A stretch of DNA of 9,106 nucleotides from Roseburia sp. Lineage in GTDB: Bacteria; Bacillota; Clostridia; Lachnospirales; Lachnospiraceae. The notes below the pieces were generated by a model that worked only from the letters and a program-made list of their open reading frames with translations, did no database searches and had not been told where the DNA came from. Shown in pieces: positions 1 through 6,770 of the stretch. The position numbers and the translations under genes were made by a program. The DNA lies in the NCBI GenBank assembly GCA_017626625.1, contig JAGAIK010000506.1:1-9106 (forward strand). Direction: 5' to 3'. Within the stretch, counting starts at the first letter, position 1, and every line of letters starts with the position of its first letter.

Positions 1-2
1 CC

Positions 3-455
3 AAAATCGGTATCGTAAACCGCCGGGAACGAATTACCGCCCCCGGCAATATCGTGGTTGCCACAGGGGGAACCAGCGATATCCCGGTGGCGGAGGAGGC
101 AGCTCTCACCGCCGAAACATTGGGAAACCATGTCACCAGACTCTATGACGTAGGCGTTGCCGGACTTCACCGTCTGCTCTCCAACATGGAAACCCTTTCC
201 TCCGCCAATGCCATTGTGGCTGTGGCTGGCATGGAGGGCGCTCTTGCCAGCGTCATCGGCGGACTTACCGACTGCCCCGTGATTGCCGTCCCCACCAGTA
301 TCGGCTACGGTGCGAATTTCGGCGGACTTTCCGCCCTTTTATCCATGTTAAATTCCTGTGCCAGCGGAGTTTCCGTGGTAAATATCGACAACGGCTTCGG
401 CGCGGGGTATCTTGCCAGTATGATAAACCACAAAATCGGAGGTAACGGACAATGA
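3..455 (+). CDS. larB: LarB, pyridinium-3,5-biscarboxylate mononucleotide synthase (3' part)
   Basis: The reading frame is open from the left edge, so the start lies outside the window and about 150 codons are visible. LarB proteins are about 250 residues, so this is the C-terminal PurE-like carboxylase domain. Known role: LarB carboxylates the pyridine ring of nicotinic acid adenine dinucleotide and releases AMP, the first step towards the nickel-pincer nucleotide cofactor. Visible conserved blocks are [41 protein letters not shown] and [20 protein letters not shown]. The cysteine in LNSCASG (codon 357-359) probably corresponds to the cysteine reported to form a covalent adduct with the substrate in Lactobacillus plantarum LarB; that match is from memory. 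The TGA stop overlaps the larC start (ATGA), so the two genes are very likely translationally coupled. The GTG at 54 lies inside the domain and is not a real start. Confidence 0.93.
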   Translation, partial: KIGIVNRRERITAPGNIVVATGGTSDIPVAEEAALTAETLGNHVTRLYDVGVAGLHRLLSNMETLSSANAIVAVAGMEGALASVIGGLTDCPVIAVPTSIGYGANFGGLSALLSMLNSCASGVSVVNIDNGFGAGYLASMINHKIGGNGQ

Positions 456-1855
456 AAACCCTTTATATCGAATGCAATATGGGCGCTGCCGGAGATATGC
501 TGATGGCGGCTCTCTATGAGATTTGCAGTGAAAAAGAACTGTTTTTACAGAAAATGAACGAGGCATTTGCCCCCTTTGACATTACGCTTAAGGCAGAACC
601 TGCTGTCAAGTGCGGTGTAGGTGGAACTCATATGACGGTTTCTGTCCACGGGGAGGAAGAAGCGGTTGATACGGCGGCAGTTTCTGTCCACGGGGAAGAC
701 TCACTCCGTCAGACAGGCACAGCCTCCCTTCGGAAGGAAGTTACCGCCCCTTCCCATGAACACCAGCCGGACGGACATTCCCATGAGCACCAGCCGGACG
801 GGCATTCCCATGAGCATGTTCACGAACACCAGCCGGACGGGCATTCCCATGAACATGTTCACCGGGATTACCACACTATTTTAAAGGAAATCCAGTCGCT
901 TCCGCTGCCGGAGAAGGTGAAAACCGATGCCGCCGCTGTCTATACCCTTCTCGGCAATGCGGAAGCAAAGGTGCACCGGACTACTTTAGAGCACATTCAT
1001 TTTCACGAGGTGGGCTCCTTAGACGCCCTGGCTGATGTGGTGGGCTGCTGTTATCTTTTTTATTTGATTGCCCCGGAGGAAGTGCTCTGTTCCCCGGTTC
1101 ACGTGGGAAGCGGTTTTGTGAAATGCGCCCACGGCGTACTCCCGGTTCCTGCTCCTGCCACCGCAGAACTGTTAAAAGACATTCCAAGCTATACCGGAGC
1201 TGTTGCCGGCGAACTCTGTACTCCCACGGGTGCTGCGCTTCTGCGCTATTTTGCCGCCAAATTTACCTCCATGCCGCCTCTTTCCGTGAAGTCCATCGGT
1301 TACGGCATGGGAAAAAAGGATTTTGAAATTGCCAACTGTGTCCGTGTTTTCCTCGGCGAAAGCTTTTCCGGGGAAAATCATGCTGCTTCTGCCGGAGAAA
1401 ATTCTAATGACGAGAATTATGAATTTCCCTGCGATGATACTGTGCTGTCTATCTCCTGCAACCTTGACGATATGACAGGGGAAGCCATTGGACTTGCTGT
1501 TGAAATTCTTTTGGCTGCCGGGGCGTTAGATGTGTATACCACTCCGGTGCAGATGAAAAAGAACCGTCCCGGGGTTTTGTTGACCTGTATCTGCCCGCCG
1601 GAGGAGCGGGACAGGTTTACGGTGCTGTTCTTTCTGCATACCACCACGAGAGGGGTGCGCTACCAGCTTTATGAACGCGCCAAGTTAGAGTCTGTCCTTG
1701 AGACACGCCATTCCTCCTACGGAGATATCCGGGTGAAAAAAAGCAGCGGGTACGGGATTGAGAAGGAAAAACCGGAATTTGAAGATTTAAAGGCTATCGT
1801 AATGAAACATAAGTGCACGATTTCGCTGGAAGATGTGAAGAAGCATTGTCCGTAG
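452..1855 (+). CDS. larC: LarC, nickel insertion protein (P2TMN nickel chelatase)
   Basis: This is a complete 467-residue LarC. The known role is CTP-dependent insertion of nickel into pyridinium-3,5-bisthiocarboxylic acid mononucleotide, giving the nickel-pincer cofactor of lactate racemase LarA and its homologues. The N-terminus has the family signature [16 protein letters not shown] (residues 6-21). Conserved blocks follow: [20 protein letters not shown] (179-198), [13 protein letters not shown] (256-268), [12 protein letters not shown] (281-292) and the C-terminal [12 protein letters not shown] (336-347). Residues 102-137 form a histidine-rich linker with 14 histidines in 36 residues, a probable metal-binding store. 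A second acidic low-complexity linker (about 305-328) separates the N and C parts. The start is set by GGAGG at 438-442, nine bases before the ATG, which overlaps the larB stop. In L. plantarum larC is split and joined by ribosomal frameshifting; here it is one continuous frame. The TAG stop is followed in the same frame by the Rpn-like gene. Confidence 0.95.
   Translation: MKTLYIECNMGAAGDMLMAALYEICSEKELFLQKMNEAFAPFDITLKAEPAVKCGVGGTHMTVSVHGEEEAVDTAAVSVHGEDSLRQTGTASLRKEVTAPSHEHQPDGHSHEHQPDGHSHEHVHEHQPDGHSHEHVHRDYHTILKEIQSLPLPEKVKTDAAAVYTLLGNAEAKVHRTTLEHIHFHEVGSLDALADVVGCCYLFYLIAPEEVLCSPVHVGSGFVKCAHGVLPVPAPATAELLKDIPSYTGAVAGELCTPTGAALLRYFAAKFTSMPPLSVKSIGYGMGKKDFEIANCVRVFLGESFSGENHAASAGENSNDENYEFPCDDTVLSISCNLDDMTGEAIGLAVEILLAAGALDVYTTPVQMKKNRPGVLLTCICPPEERDRFTVLFFLHTTTRGVRYQLYERAKLESVLETRHSSYGDIRVKKSSGYGIEKEKPEFEDLKAIVMKHKCTISLEDVKKHCP
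755..862 (+). repeat. 27-bp in-frame tandem repeat coding the LarC His-rich linker
   Basis: A 27-bp unit encoding HEHQPDGHS starts at 755 and again at 782. The block from 809 carries a variant in which CATGAGCATGTTCAC (HEHVH) precedes a third copy of the EHQPDGHS core, and the array ends with HEHVH. The units differ by single bases (AAC/AGC, GGACAT/GGGCAT), so they arose by duplication and not by chance codon use. Because the unit is a multiple of three, gain or loss of a copy keeps the frame and changes only the number of histidines. Confidence 0.85.
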
Positions 1856-1867
1856 AACTACTCTGGT

Positions 1868-2419
1868 TTGCAAACAGGCGGCACAATTTTGTTGGATGAT
1901 TTTCTCTTCCGGCAGATGCTGCTACAGGAGGATATCGGCGAAGAATTTTGCCGGATTCTTCTTAGCACCATTTTAGGAAAACCCATTCGGAAGGTTCACG
2001 TGGTTCCGCAAAAAGAAATTCCCGGAATCGACACTCACAGGCACGGTATCCGAATGGATGCCTACATCAAAGCAGTTCCCGACGAGCTGCCGCTTGCTAG
2101 GGAAGCTTCTCTTGACGCTGAGATTCTCCCTGCTATCTACGATATCGAACCGAATACCCGCTACGAAAAAGAAACACTTCCCAGACGGATGCGCTACTAT
2201 CATGGGCTTATCGACACCCAGCTTCTCGCCACTGATATGTCTTATCAGGCATTGCCGGAGGTTGTCATCATCACCATTCTTCCCTATGACCCTTTCGGGA
2301 AAAATCGCATGGTTTATACGATTCAAAATCAATGTTTAGAAGAAGCTTCCCTTCCTTACGATGACGGCGCAAAAAAGATTTTTCTCTACACTAAAGGCAC
2401 CGAAGGAAACCCTAGTTAG
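1868..2419 (+). CDS. Rpn/PDDEXK-family nuclease, N-terminal half of a split gene
   Basis: This 183-residue frame matches the Rpn recombination-promoting nuclease / PD-(D/E)XK transposase-like family (PDDEXK_2 type) by its pattern. It has an N-terminal LLDDFLF motif (8-14), then GIRMDAY with Asp64, YDIEPN with Glu94, and the PRRMRYYHGLIDTQLL helix (106-120). The usual Gln or Lys after the catalytic Glu is Asn96; I recall YDIEPN as common in clostridial members but cannot check it. The frame ends at TAG (2417-2419), yet the same frame goes on to 2752 and reads like the missing C-terminal part, so the intact ancestor was about 294 residues. The only initiator after the in-frame larC stop is TTG at 1868, with no Shine-Dalgarno sequence before it; expression by coupling to larC is possible. 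It could be a decaying pseudogene or a real two-part gene. Confidence 0.75.
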   Translation: MQTGGTILLDDFLFRQMLLQEDIGEEFCRILLSTILGKPIRKVHVVPQKEIPGIDTHRHGIRMDAYIKAVPDELPLAREASLDAEILPAIYDIEPNTRYEKETLPRRMRYYHGLIDTQLLATDMSYQALPEVVIITILPYDPFGKNRMVYTIQNQCLEEASLPYDDGAKKIFLYTKGTEGNPS

Positions 2420-2422
2420 GAG
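2418..2422 (+). promoter_or_regulatory. Shine-Dalgarno AGGAG overlapping the amber codon of the split Rpn gene
   Basis: The sequence TTAGGAGC contains both the TAG stop of the upstream half (2417-2419) and AGGAG, nine bases before the ATG at 2432. Ribosomes ending on the first half would therefore stop right at a usable reinitiation site for the second half. Confidence 0.55.
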
Positions 2423-2431
2423 CTTTGCGAT

Positions 2432-2752
2432 ATGCTAAAATACTTAGAAGAAACCACGTCGGCAAACGTCACGAATCAAAATATTGCCGCCGTAGAAAAC
2501 CTCGTCAATAAAGTCAAACACAGGAGGGAGGTCAGTATCAGCTATATGAAATCCTGGGAATGGGAACAGATGGTTCGGGATGAAGGTAAAGAAGATGGGA
2601 AAAATGAAGCCAGGCAGGAAGGTATTAAAATTTTTATAGAAACCTGCCAGGAGTTTGGCGTTTCTAAAGAAGATACCGCTTCAAAATTAGCAGAAAAATA
2701 TCACCTTTCCACAGACGATATTCAGAATTATCTGGAGAACTACTGGACTTAA
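2432..2752 (+). CDS. Rpn-family C-terminal domain, second half of the split gene
   Basis: These 106 residues follow the first half in the same frame. Reading through the stop gives KGTEGNPS-stop-ELCDMLKYLEET, which joins smoothly as expected for one Rpn-family protein. Residues 1-45 contain the predicted helical MLKYLEETT...VNKVKHRREVSISYMKSWEWEQM region typical of these proteins. The rest is a charged helix (GKEDGKNEARQEGIK) and a small helical C-terminus. There is no nuclease motif in this part. In E. coli, Rpn toxins are reported to make a short C-terminal protein from an internal start that blocks the full-length nuclease. This ORF occupies the comparable position, so it may be an independently translated antitoxin-like piece. 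Equally, it may be just the tail of a pseudogene. Confidence 0.65.
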   Translation: MLKYLEETTSANVTNQNIAAVENLVNKVKHRREVSISYMKSWEWEQMVRDEGKEDGKNEARQEGIKIFIETCQEFGVSKEDTASKLAEKYHLSTDDIQNYLENYWT

Positions 2753-2769
2753 AAAGGCAACGTTTTTAG

Positions 2770-2804
2770 AAAAATCCGGCTGGTTTGTTCACCGCCGGAT
2801 TTTT
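2770..2804. terminator. Bidirectional intrinsic terminator
   Basis: The perfect 11-bp inverted repeat AAAAATCCGGC / GCCGGATTTTT has a 13-base loop. The GC part is flanked by A on the left and T on the right, so it can end transcription from both sides. It sits between the convergent Rpn-like gene and the secreted-protein gene. Confidence 0.85.
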
Positions 2805-2845
2805 CTGTTATTTCTTTTTACTGTGTCTTATCTTTTACGTTTGCC

Positions 2846-5800
2846 TTATTTAATTTTTATCTTTATCTTTGCTTTTTTGTTTGTGCCGTCAGTGGACGCT
2901 GCCGTAATGGTGACGGTCTTTCCCTTTCCGGCTTTTTTCGCTGTTACTTTTCCCCTGGAATTTACTGTGGCGTATTTGGAATTGGAGCTTGTCCATTCCA
3001 GTGTTTTATTCGCATTTTTTCCATTGGCAGAAACCGTCGTTTTTAACGTCACGCTCTTTCCTGCCCTCAAGGTCTTGGGCGGATTTTTTATTTTTACCTT
3101 GGTGACGGCATTCTTCATGATTTTGATTTTAACGGATGCTTTCCTTCCGCTGCCGTCTTTGGCTGTCGCCGTGATGGTGACGGTTTTGCCTGCTCCGGCT
3201 TTTTTGGTGGTTACGACGCCTTTGGCATTTACCGTAGCGTATTTTTTATTGCCGGATTTCCATGTCACCTTCTGGGTTGTGGCATTTTTCGGAGTAATCT
3301 TAGCCGTAAGCTGTACTTTTTTGCCGGCGGCAATTTCTTTCGAGGGGGCGAAAATCTGAAGCTTTTTCACTTTAACTTCCGTAGTATCTTCGGAGTTCTG
3401 TCCCTCTCCGCCGCTGACAGTTCCGGCAGTAACCGTCAATGTCCCGCTCTGGTAACTCACATCATAGCAATCCGCATTGGTCAGTGTTCCGCCGCTGACG
3501 GTTATTTCATAGGTTCCTGCGGTATCGGTTCCCGCCACCGTTGTCGCAAGCACAGGGTCTGTAAACGTATCGCTGCCTGCTAACCCCGTCACGGTATAAG
3601 TCAGCTCCGGCATACCGCTTCCTACGGCAACTGACTGGTCATCTGCCTTCACCGTCAGGGATTTTTTGCCGACGGTAAGGCGGTATACTGCCGTTGCTTC
3701 ATTATACCGGTCATCTGCTGCCTTAACTGCGGTAATTGTCACGGTGCCGACGCCGCCGATAGTTGCCATCCCGCCGTCGATGGACAGAATATCCGGGGCG
3801 CTGCTGGTGAAAGTCACAGCACCGGTACCGCCGCCGATAACGGACAGAGGAAAGGCGCCATCCCCATAGGTCTTTGCCCCCACATCCGCGATTGTAATGC
3901 TCTGGGACAGACGGGAAGTATCCACGGAAAGTTCCGCAGCGGCAGCCGCATTATAATTGGAATCGCCGCCGTATTCCGCCGTGATGGTATAATCGGTGTC
4001 GGCGTCTGCCTGCCATTCGCAGCGGGCGATGCCATCGTTGGTGATTTCCGCTTCGCCGATTGTCCTTTCGCCCTGCATAAAAGTGACAGTTCCGGTGGCA
4101 TCGCCGGGCGTGAGAGCGGCGAGCAGTGTTACCGTACGGATATCTCCGCTTCCCGTGATATTCTCAACGGATACCGATAATTCGGCGTCAGCTTTCTCAA
4201 TATCGACTGTCGATTCTCCCTTCCAGGAAGCAATGGGAGTACCGTCAGACGCACACAACTGATAGTTAGAATCGGTCAGCGTCACCGTGACATCGACGGA
4301 CTTTCCTTCGCCCACGCTGTCATTTTCCATAATACCAACTGCGGAATAAGCGGGTGTTTCTCCCGTGACTGCCCCTATAAAACGGACAGAGGCGCCTACC
4401 TTCACATTTCCCTTCTGGTATGCCCGATTCTGGGCATCCGCACTCTGGACAGTCAGTTTTGTGGGAATGATTGTCCCGTCTATGTCAACGGAATCATCCA
4501 GCAGTTTATAGTTGTCCGCATCTTCTCCGCTCAGTGTAATATTGTTTGCCGTGATCGCAGTTGCCTCAGCCACATTTGCGCTGTTGTAGGTATAGGACGC
4601 CGCCGCAGCGGTTACATCATCCCCGGCAACGGCATTTTTAATTTCAACGGACAGCCCGTCCGGAGCCGTTGTTGTACCGTCATAAGACTTTGTGATATCT
4701 CCGTTTTCGCAGGTAATGGACAAATCCAATTCTTTCTTCTCCACCGTTACTGTTACTGCGGCACTGGTAAGGGAATATCCGTCAGCGGAGGCTTTGCAGG
4801 TGTAGGTATATTCTCCCGCTTCCAGCTTGCCGGGAGTGTAGGTTGCCTCGGTCGCCCCGGTAATCTCCGTGCCGTTCTGATACCACTGGTAAGTAACGGT
4901 ATCCGTACTGCTTTCCAGTTGTTTCACTGTCGCATTTAAAGCGGGAGCGGTGTCGCCGTAGGTGACCGCAGTCTTATCGGGAGAAACGCTCACGCTTTGG
5001 ATGGGGGCTTTTTCCACAGTGACAGTACCTACCAGCAGACTTTTAATGCTATCACTACTCAGCCAGGAATCGCCCTGTTTATAGGCATATCCCTCACCCA
5101 GAAGGTTGTTGACTGGTATCCAATAAGCCTCACTATCGGCATTCGCAATACCTGCAGATTCTCCATAATAGCTGCCGCCAGTAAGCTCTATTTCAGCGTC
5201 CCCGAACGCATTCAGACCATATCCGTCGAGATACTGCTTACTATTGCTTGCCACGTTTCCACCTGAAATATAGATTTTTCCGCTATAGATATTTAAAGCC
5301 ATATTAGCGGAAACACTGCCATTTTCCATGATAAATTTGCCGCCGGTAATTTTTACGCCGGAACAATAGTAATTTCCTGACCCTTCCACAGAACCGTTTT
5401 TGAGGGTCAGACTTCCAGCGCTAATACTGATGACAGAGGAACTGTTTCCTCTAATCGTATAGGTGCCGCCATCTTCCCCGGTTTCGCTGGTCAAGGTAAT
5501 GTTATCATTCCCGTCTACAGTCAGAGCCTCAGCGACCGTCACATCGGAAAGCAGAGTAACGACCGCCCCTTCAGTTTTTTCCTTCGCCGCTTTCCACGCC
5601 TCCTCAATGGTGCCGTAGTAGGTGAGCGTGTCGTCAGTCTCCACGCTGGCAACCGCCGCTTCCTTATTGACAGGTTCCCCATTTTCTTCTCCGCTTCCCT
5701 GCTTCACTTCCGTCACCGCGGTAATCTTTTCCTGCCGGTCGGAACCCGTCTCATCAAACGCCTGTCCCGCTTCTCCGTCTACAGCGGCAGAGACGGGCGT

Positions 5801-5869
5801 GACGAACAGGGAAACTGCCATTGCCGCCGACAGCAAGAATGCCAGCGAGCGCTTCCATTTCAGTTTCAT
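2846..5869 (-). CDS. Large secreted multi-domain Ig-like protein (YDG/MBG/Big_2 modules)
   Basis: The protein has 1007 residues. A signal peptide spans residues 1-29: positive KLKWKR, a hydrophobic core, then VSAA before VDGEAG. An acidic linker follows. Residues about 84-270 hold a TIEEAWKAA element and beta-helix-like repeats (ITLTS, SLTLKNGS, KITGGKF, KIYISGGN, EIELTGGSY). Next come an Ig-like module with TYQWYQNG (about 288-377), a YDG-type module with KSYDGTTTA (about 380-470), another beta module (about 470-560), a Big_3-like module with LTPGDATGTVTF (about 560-650), a YGD-containing module (about 655-733), an MBG-type module (about 737-815) and two Big_2 domains (about 835-1007). No LPXTG or hydrophobic C-terminal anchor is present and the chain ends KIKIKIK, so it is either released or held by charge or by a partner. 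The ORF could extend to 5959, but that extension crosses the promoter and lacks a ribosome binding site. A role in adhesion or in the envelope is inferred from architecture only. Confidence 0.88.
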   Translation of the reverse strand: MKLKWKRSLAFLLSAAMAVSLFVTPVSAAVDGEAGQAFDETGSDRQEKITAVTEVKQGSGEENGEPVNKEAAVASVETDDTLTYYGTIEEAWKAAKEKTEGAVVTLLSDVTVAEALTVDGNDNITLTSETGEDGGTYTIRGNSSSVISISAGSLTLKNGSVEGSGNYYCSGVKITGGKFIMENGSVSANMALNIYSGKIYISGGNVASNSKQYLDGYGLNAFGDAEIELTGGSYYGESAGIANADSEAYWIPVNNLLGEGYAYKQGDSWLSSDSIKSLLVGTVTVEKAPIQSVSVSPDKTAVTYGDTAPALNATVKQLESSTDTVTYQWYQNGTEITGATEATYTPGKLEAGEYTYTCKASADGYSLTSAAVTVTVEKKELDLSITCENGDITKSYDGTTTAPDGLSVEIKNAVAGDDVTAAAASYTYNSANVAEATAITANNITLSGEDADNYKLLDDSVDIDGTIIPTKLTVQSADAQNRAYQKGNVKVGASVRFIGAVTGETPAYSAVGIMENDSVGEGKSVDVTVTLTDSNYQLCASDGTPIASWKGESTVDIEKADAELSVSVENITGSGDIRTVTLLAALTPGDATGTVTFMQGERTIGEAEITNDGIARCEWQADADTDYTITAEYGGDSNYNAAAAAELSVDTSRLSQSITIADVGAKTYGDGAFPLSVIGGGTGAVTFTSSAPDILSIDGGMATIGGVGTVTITAVKAADDRYNEATAVYRLTVGKKSLTVKADDQSVAVGSGMPELTYTVTGLAGSDTFTDPVLATTVAGTDTAGTYEITVSGGTLTNADCYDVSYQSGTLTVTAGTVSGGEGQNSEDTTEVKVKKLQIFAPSKEIAAGKKVQLTAKITPKNATTQKVTWKSGNKKYATVNAKGVVTTKKAGAGKTVTITATAKDGSGRKASVKIKIMKNAVTKVKIKNPPKTLRAGKSVTLKTTVSANGKNANKTLEWTSSNSKYATVNSRGKVTAKKAGKGKTVTITAASTDGTNKKAKIKIKIK
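2849..3373 (-). repeat. Two tandem Big_2-type domains, lysine-rich
   Basis: Two units of about 87 residues share the pattern KYATVN-(A/S)-(K/R)-G-x-V-T-x-KKAG-x-GKTVTITA and end in a run of alternating Lys and Ile. The first lies at roughly 3373-3113 and the second at 3112-2849. Both carry a strong excess of lysine, unlike the acidic N-terminal part of the same protein. Big_2 domains are common in bacterial surface proteins. Confidence 0.8.
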
Positions 5870-5879
5870 ATGATATATT

Positions 5880-5884
5880 CCTCC
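5880..5884 (-). promoter_or_regulatory. Ribosome binding site fixing the start of the secreted protein
   Basis: On the minus strand AAAAAAGGAGGAATATATCATATG places GGAGG ten bases before the ATG at 5869, and that ATG begins an ideal signal peptide. This rejects the upstream in-frame ATG at 5959. Confidence 0.8.
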
Positions 5885-5898
5885 TTTTTTGCAAAAAA
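5885..5898. repeat. 14-bp perfect palindrome TTTTTTGCAAAAAA in the 5' leader
   Basis: The palindrome lies between the probable transcription start of the secreted-protein gene and its GGAGG, which it touches. It could be a repressor site, a weak RNA structure that affects ribosome access, or simply AT-rich sequence. Confidence 0.4.
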
Positions 5899-5915
5899 TA
5901 TCAGCTTTTTGTCTA

Positions 5916-5944
5916 ATTATAATCATTTTGGGCTGCATGTTCCA
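5916..5944 (-). promoter_or_regulatory. Probable promoter of the secreted-protein gene, weak -35
   Basis: Reading the minus strand, a perfect TATAAT lies at 5921-5916. With a 17-base spacer the -35 would be TGGAAC (5944-5939), only three of six matches to TTGACA. A perfect -10 with a poor -35 is typical of a promoter needing an activator. Transcription would start near 5909, giving a leader of about 40 bases. Confidence 0.55.
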
Positions 5945-5981
5945 GTACAGAAAATGCACCCTTTTCGTACAAAATTCGTAC
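5945..5981. promoter_or_regulatory. Three phased GTAC boxes, candidate LytTR operator between divergent promoters
   Basis: GTAC occurs at 5945-5948, 5967-5970 and 5978-5981, spaced 22 and 11 bp apart, so all lie on one face of the helix. The last two are the 7-bp direct repeat TTCGTAC; the first is in TTCCAGTACAG. LytTR regulators are known to bind pairs of direct repeats about two helical turns apart. The boxes sit just upstream of the -35 of the regulator operon and next to the poor -35 of the secreted-protein gene. Binding by the adjacent regulator is inferred. Confidence 0.45.
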
Positions 5982-5989
5982 TTGACAAA

Positions 5990-6018
5990 TTGACATTTCT
6001 ATGCCTACAGCCTATACT
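5990..6018 (+). promoter_or_regulatory. Consensus sigma-A promoter of the two-component operon
   Basis: TTGACA (5990-5995), a 17-base spacer and TATACT (6013-6018) form a near-perfect housekeeping promoter. A second TTGACA eight bases upstream (5982-5987) has no -10 at the right distance. Transcription should start near 6025, downstream of the ATG at 6001. Confidence 0.8.
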
Positions 6019-6029
6019 AAAAAAAGAAT

Positions 6030-6034
6030 GGAGG
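6030..6034 (+). promoter_or_regulatory. Ribosome binding site fixing the response-regulator start
   Basis: GGAGG lies eight bases before the ATG at 6043. The in-frame ATG at 6001 is upstream of the -10 box, and the one at 6028 has no such site before it, so 6043 is chosen. Confidence 0.8.
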
Positions 6035-6042
6035 ACGATTGC

Positions 6043-6765
6043 ATGAAAGAATTACAGATTGCGCTTTGCGAGGACCAGGCGGACGAGCAGGCACAGCTTG
6101 CCGGTCTGATTCAGTCGGGAACGCTTCCCGCCTCTGTCACGGTCTTTAGAAACGGCGAGGATTTTCTCAGGGAATACAGACCGGGGCGCTTTGACCTGGT
6201 ATTTATGGATATTTATATGGACGGCATCACCGGCGTGGAAACGGTTCGGCAAATCCGAACGTCGGATTCTAAACTCCCCATCGTCTTTGTCACTTCCAGC
6301 CGGGAACACGCACTCGACGGCTACCGCTTAGAAGTGGCAAAATACCTCGAAAAGCCGGTGACGCAAAAAGACGTGGATGAAGCCCTGCTTTTAGCGGAAG
6401 AACAGCGGGAGCGGCAGTCCATGGCGGCGGTTGTCCTGCATAAAAAAGAATTTCGTCTGCCGGTAAACCGCCTGATTTGCGCAGAACAGAAAGCCCATTA
6501 TCTGGTGCTTTATTATGAAGGAAACCGGGAAGAGCAGGTCAGAGGCAGGCTCGATGAACTTTCTCCCCAGCTTGCCGCCTTTCCCTTTTTCCGCTGCCAC
6601 AAAAGCTATCTCGCTAATCTGGCACATGTCACCAGCATTGACCGGGAGCTTTTGCTTCTTCATCTGCGGGAGGGACATGTTGCTTACATTCGCCGGGAAT
6701 ATCTGAAAAAAACAGTGGATGCCTGGGAAAACTGGCTGTTCTCTCAGGCACGGAAGGACGGGTGA
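6043..6765 (+). CDS. LytTR-family response regulator
   Basis: The protein has 240 residues. An N-terminal receiver domain (about 1-120) shows the acidic pair E10/D11 in LCEDQ, the phosphoacceptor D56 in FMDIYMDG, T84 in VFVTSS and K104 in YLEKP. A C-terminal LytTR DNA-binding domain (about 129-233) carries the typical FFRCHKSYLANLAHV block (182-196). This is the AgrA/LytR class, which usually activates its own operon or nearby secreted-product genes by binding direct repeats. The start at 6043 is set by the promoter and GGAGG. The TGA stop overlaps a possible GTG start of the next gene and lies a few bases before its likely ATG, so the pair is one operon. The divergent secreted-protein gene is its most obvious target, but this is inferred from position only. 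Confidence 0.93.
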   Translation: MKELQIALCEDQADEQAQLAGLIQSGTLPASVTVFRNGEDFLREYRPGRFDLVFMDIYMDGITGVETVRQIRTSDSKLPIVFVTSSREHALDGYRLEVAKYLEKPVTQKDVDEALLLAEEQRERQSMAAVVLHKKEFRLPVNRLICAEQKAHYLVLYYEGNREEQVRGRLDELSPQLAAFPFFRCHKSYLANLAHVTSIDRELLLLHLREGHVAYIRREYLKKTVDAWENWLFSQARKDG

Positions 6766-6770
6766 TATCG

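Noticed and set aside
452..2752. A single frame with two internal TAG codons (end of larC and mid Rpn), hinting at amber recoding
   Set aside because: TAG also ends metF in this window and each TAG lies at a natural domain end or next to a reinitiation site. Nothing suggests pyrrolysine use, so ordinary stops are the simpler reading.
1868..2752. An insertion sequence, because the Rpn family is often labelled putative transposase
   Set aside because: No terminal inverted repeats or target duplications are visible around the gene, and the family is a nuclease group without typical IS ends.
2823..3359. A 178-codon plus-strand frame that looks like a hydrophobic membrane protein
   Set aside because: It lies exactly opposite the lysine-rich Big_2 repeats; antisense of Lys/Thr/Val codons reads as Phe/Leu/Val. 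It has no ribosome binding site and runs across the end of the real gene.
5870..5959. A 30-residue N-terminal extension of the secreted protein
   Set aside because: It would place the start upstream of the TATAAT box and put 30 residues before a perfect signal peptide. GGAGG precedes the internal ATG instead.
6001..6042. A longer response regulator starting at 6001
   Set aside because: That ATG lies upstream of the TATACT box and would not be in the transcript. The receiver domain starts naturally at 6043 behind GGAGG.
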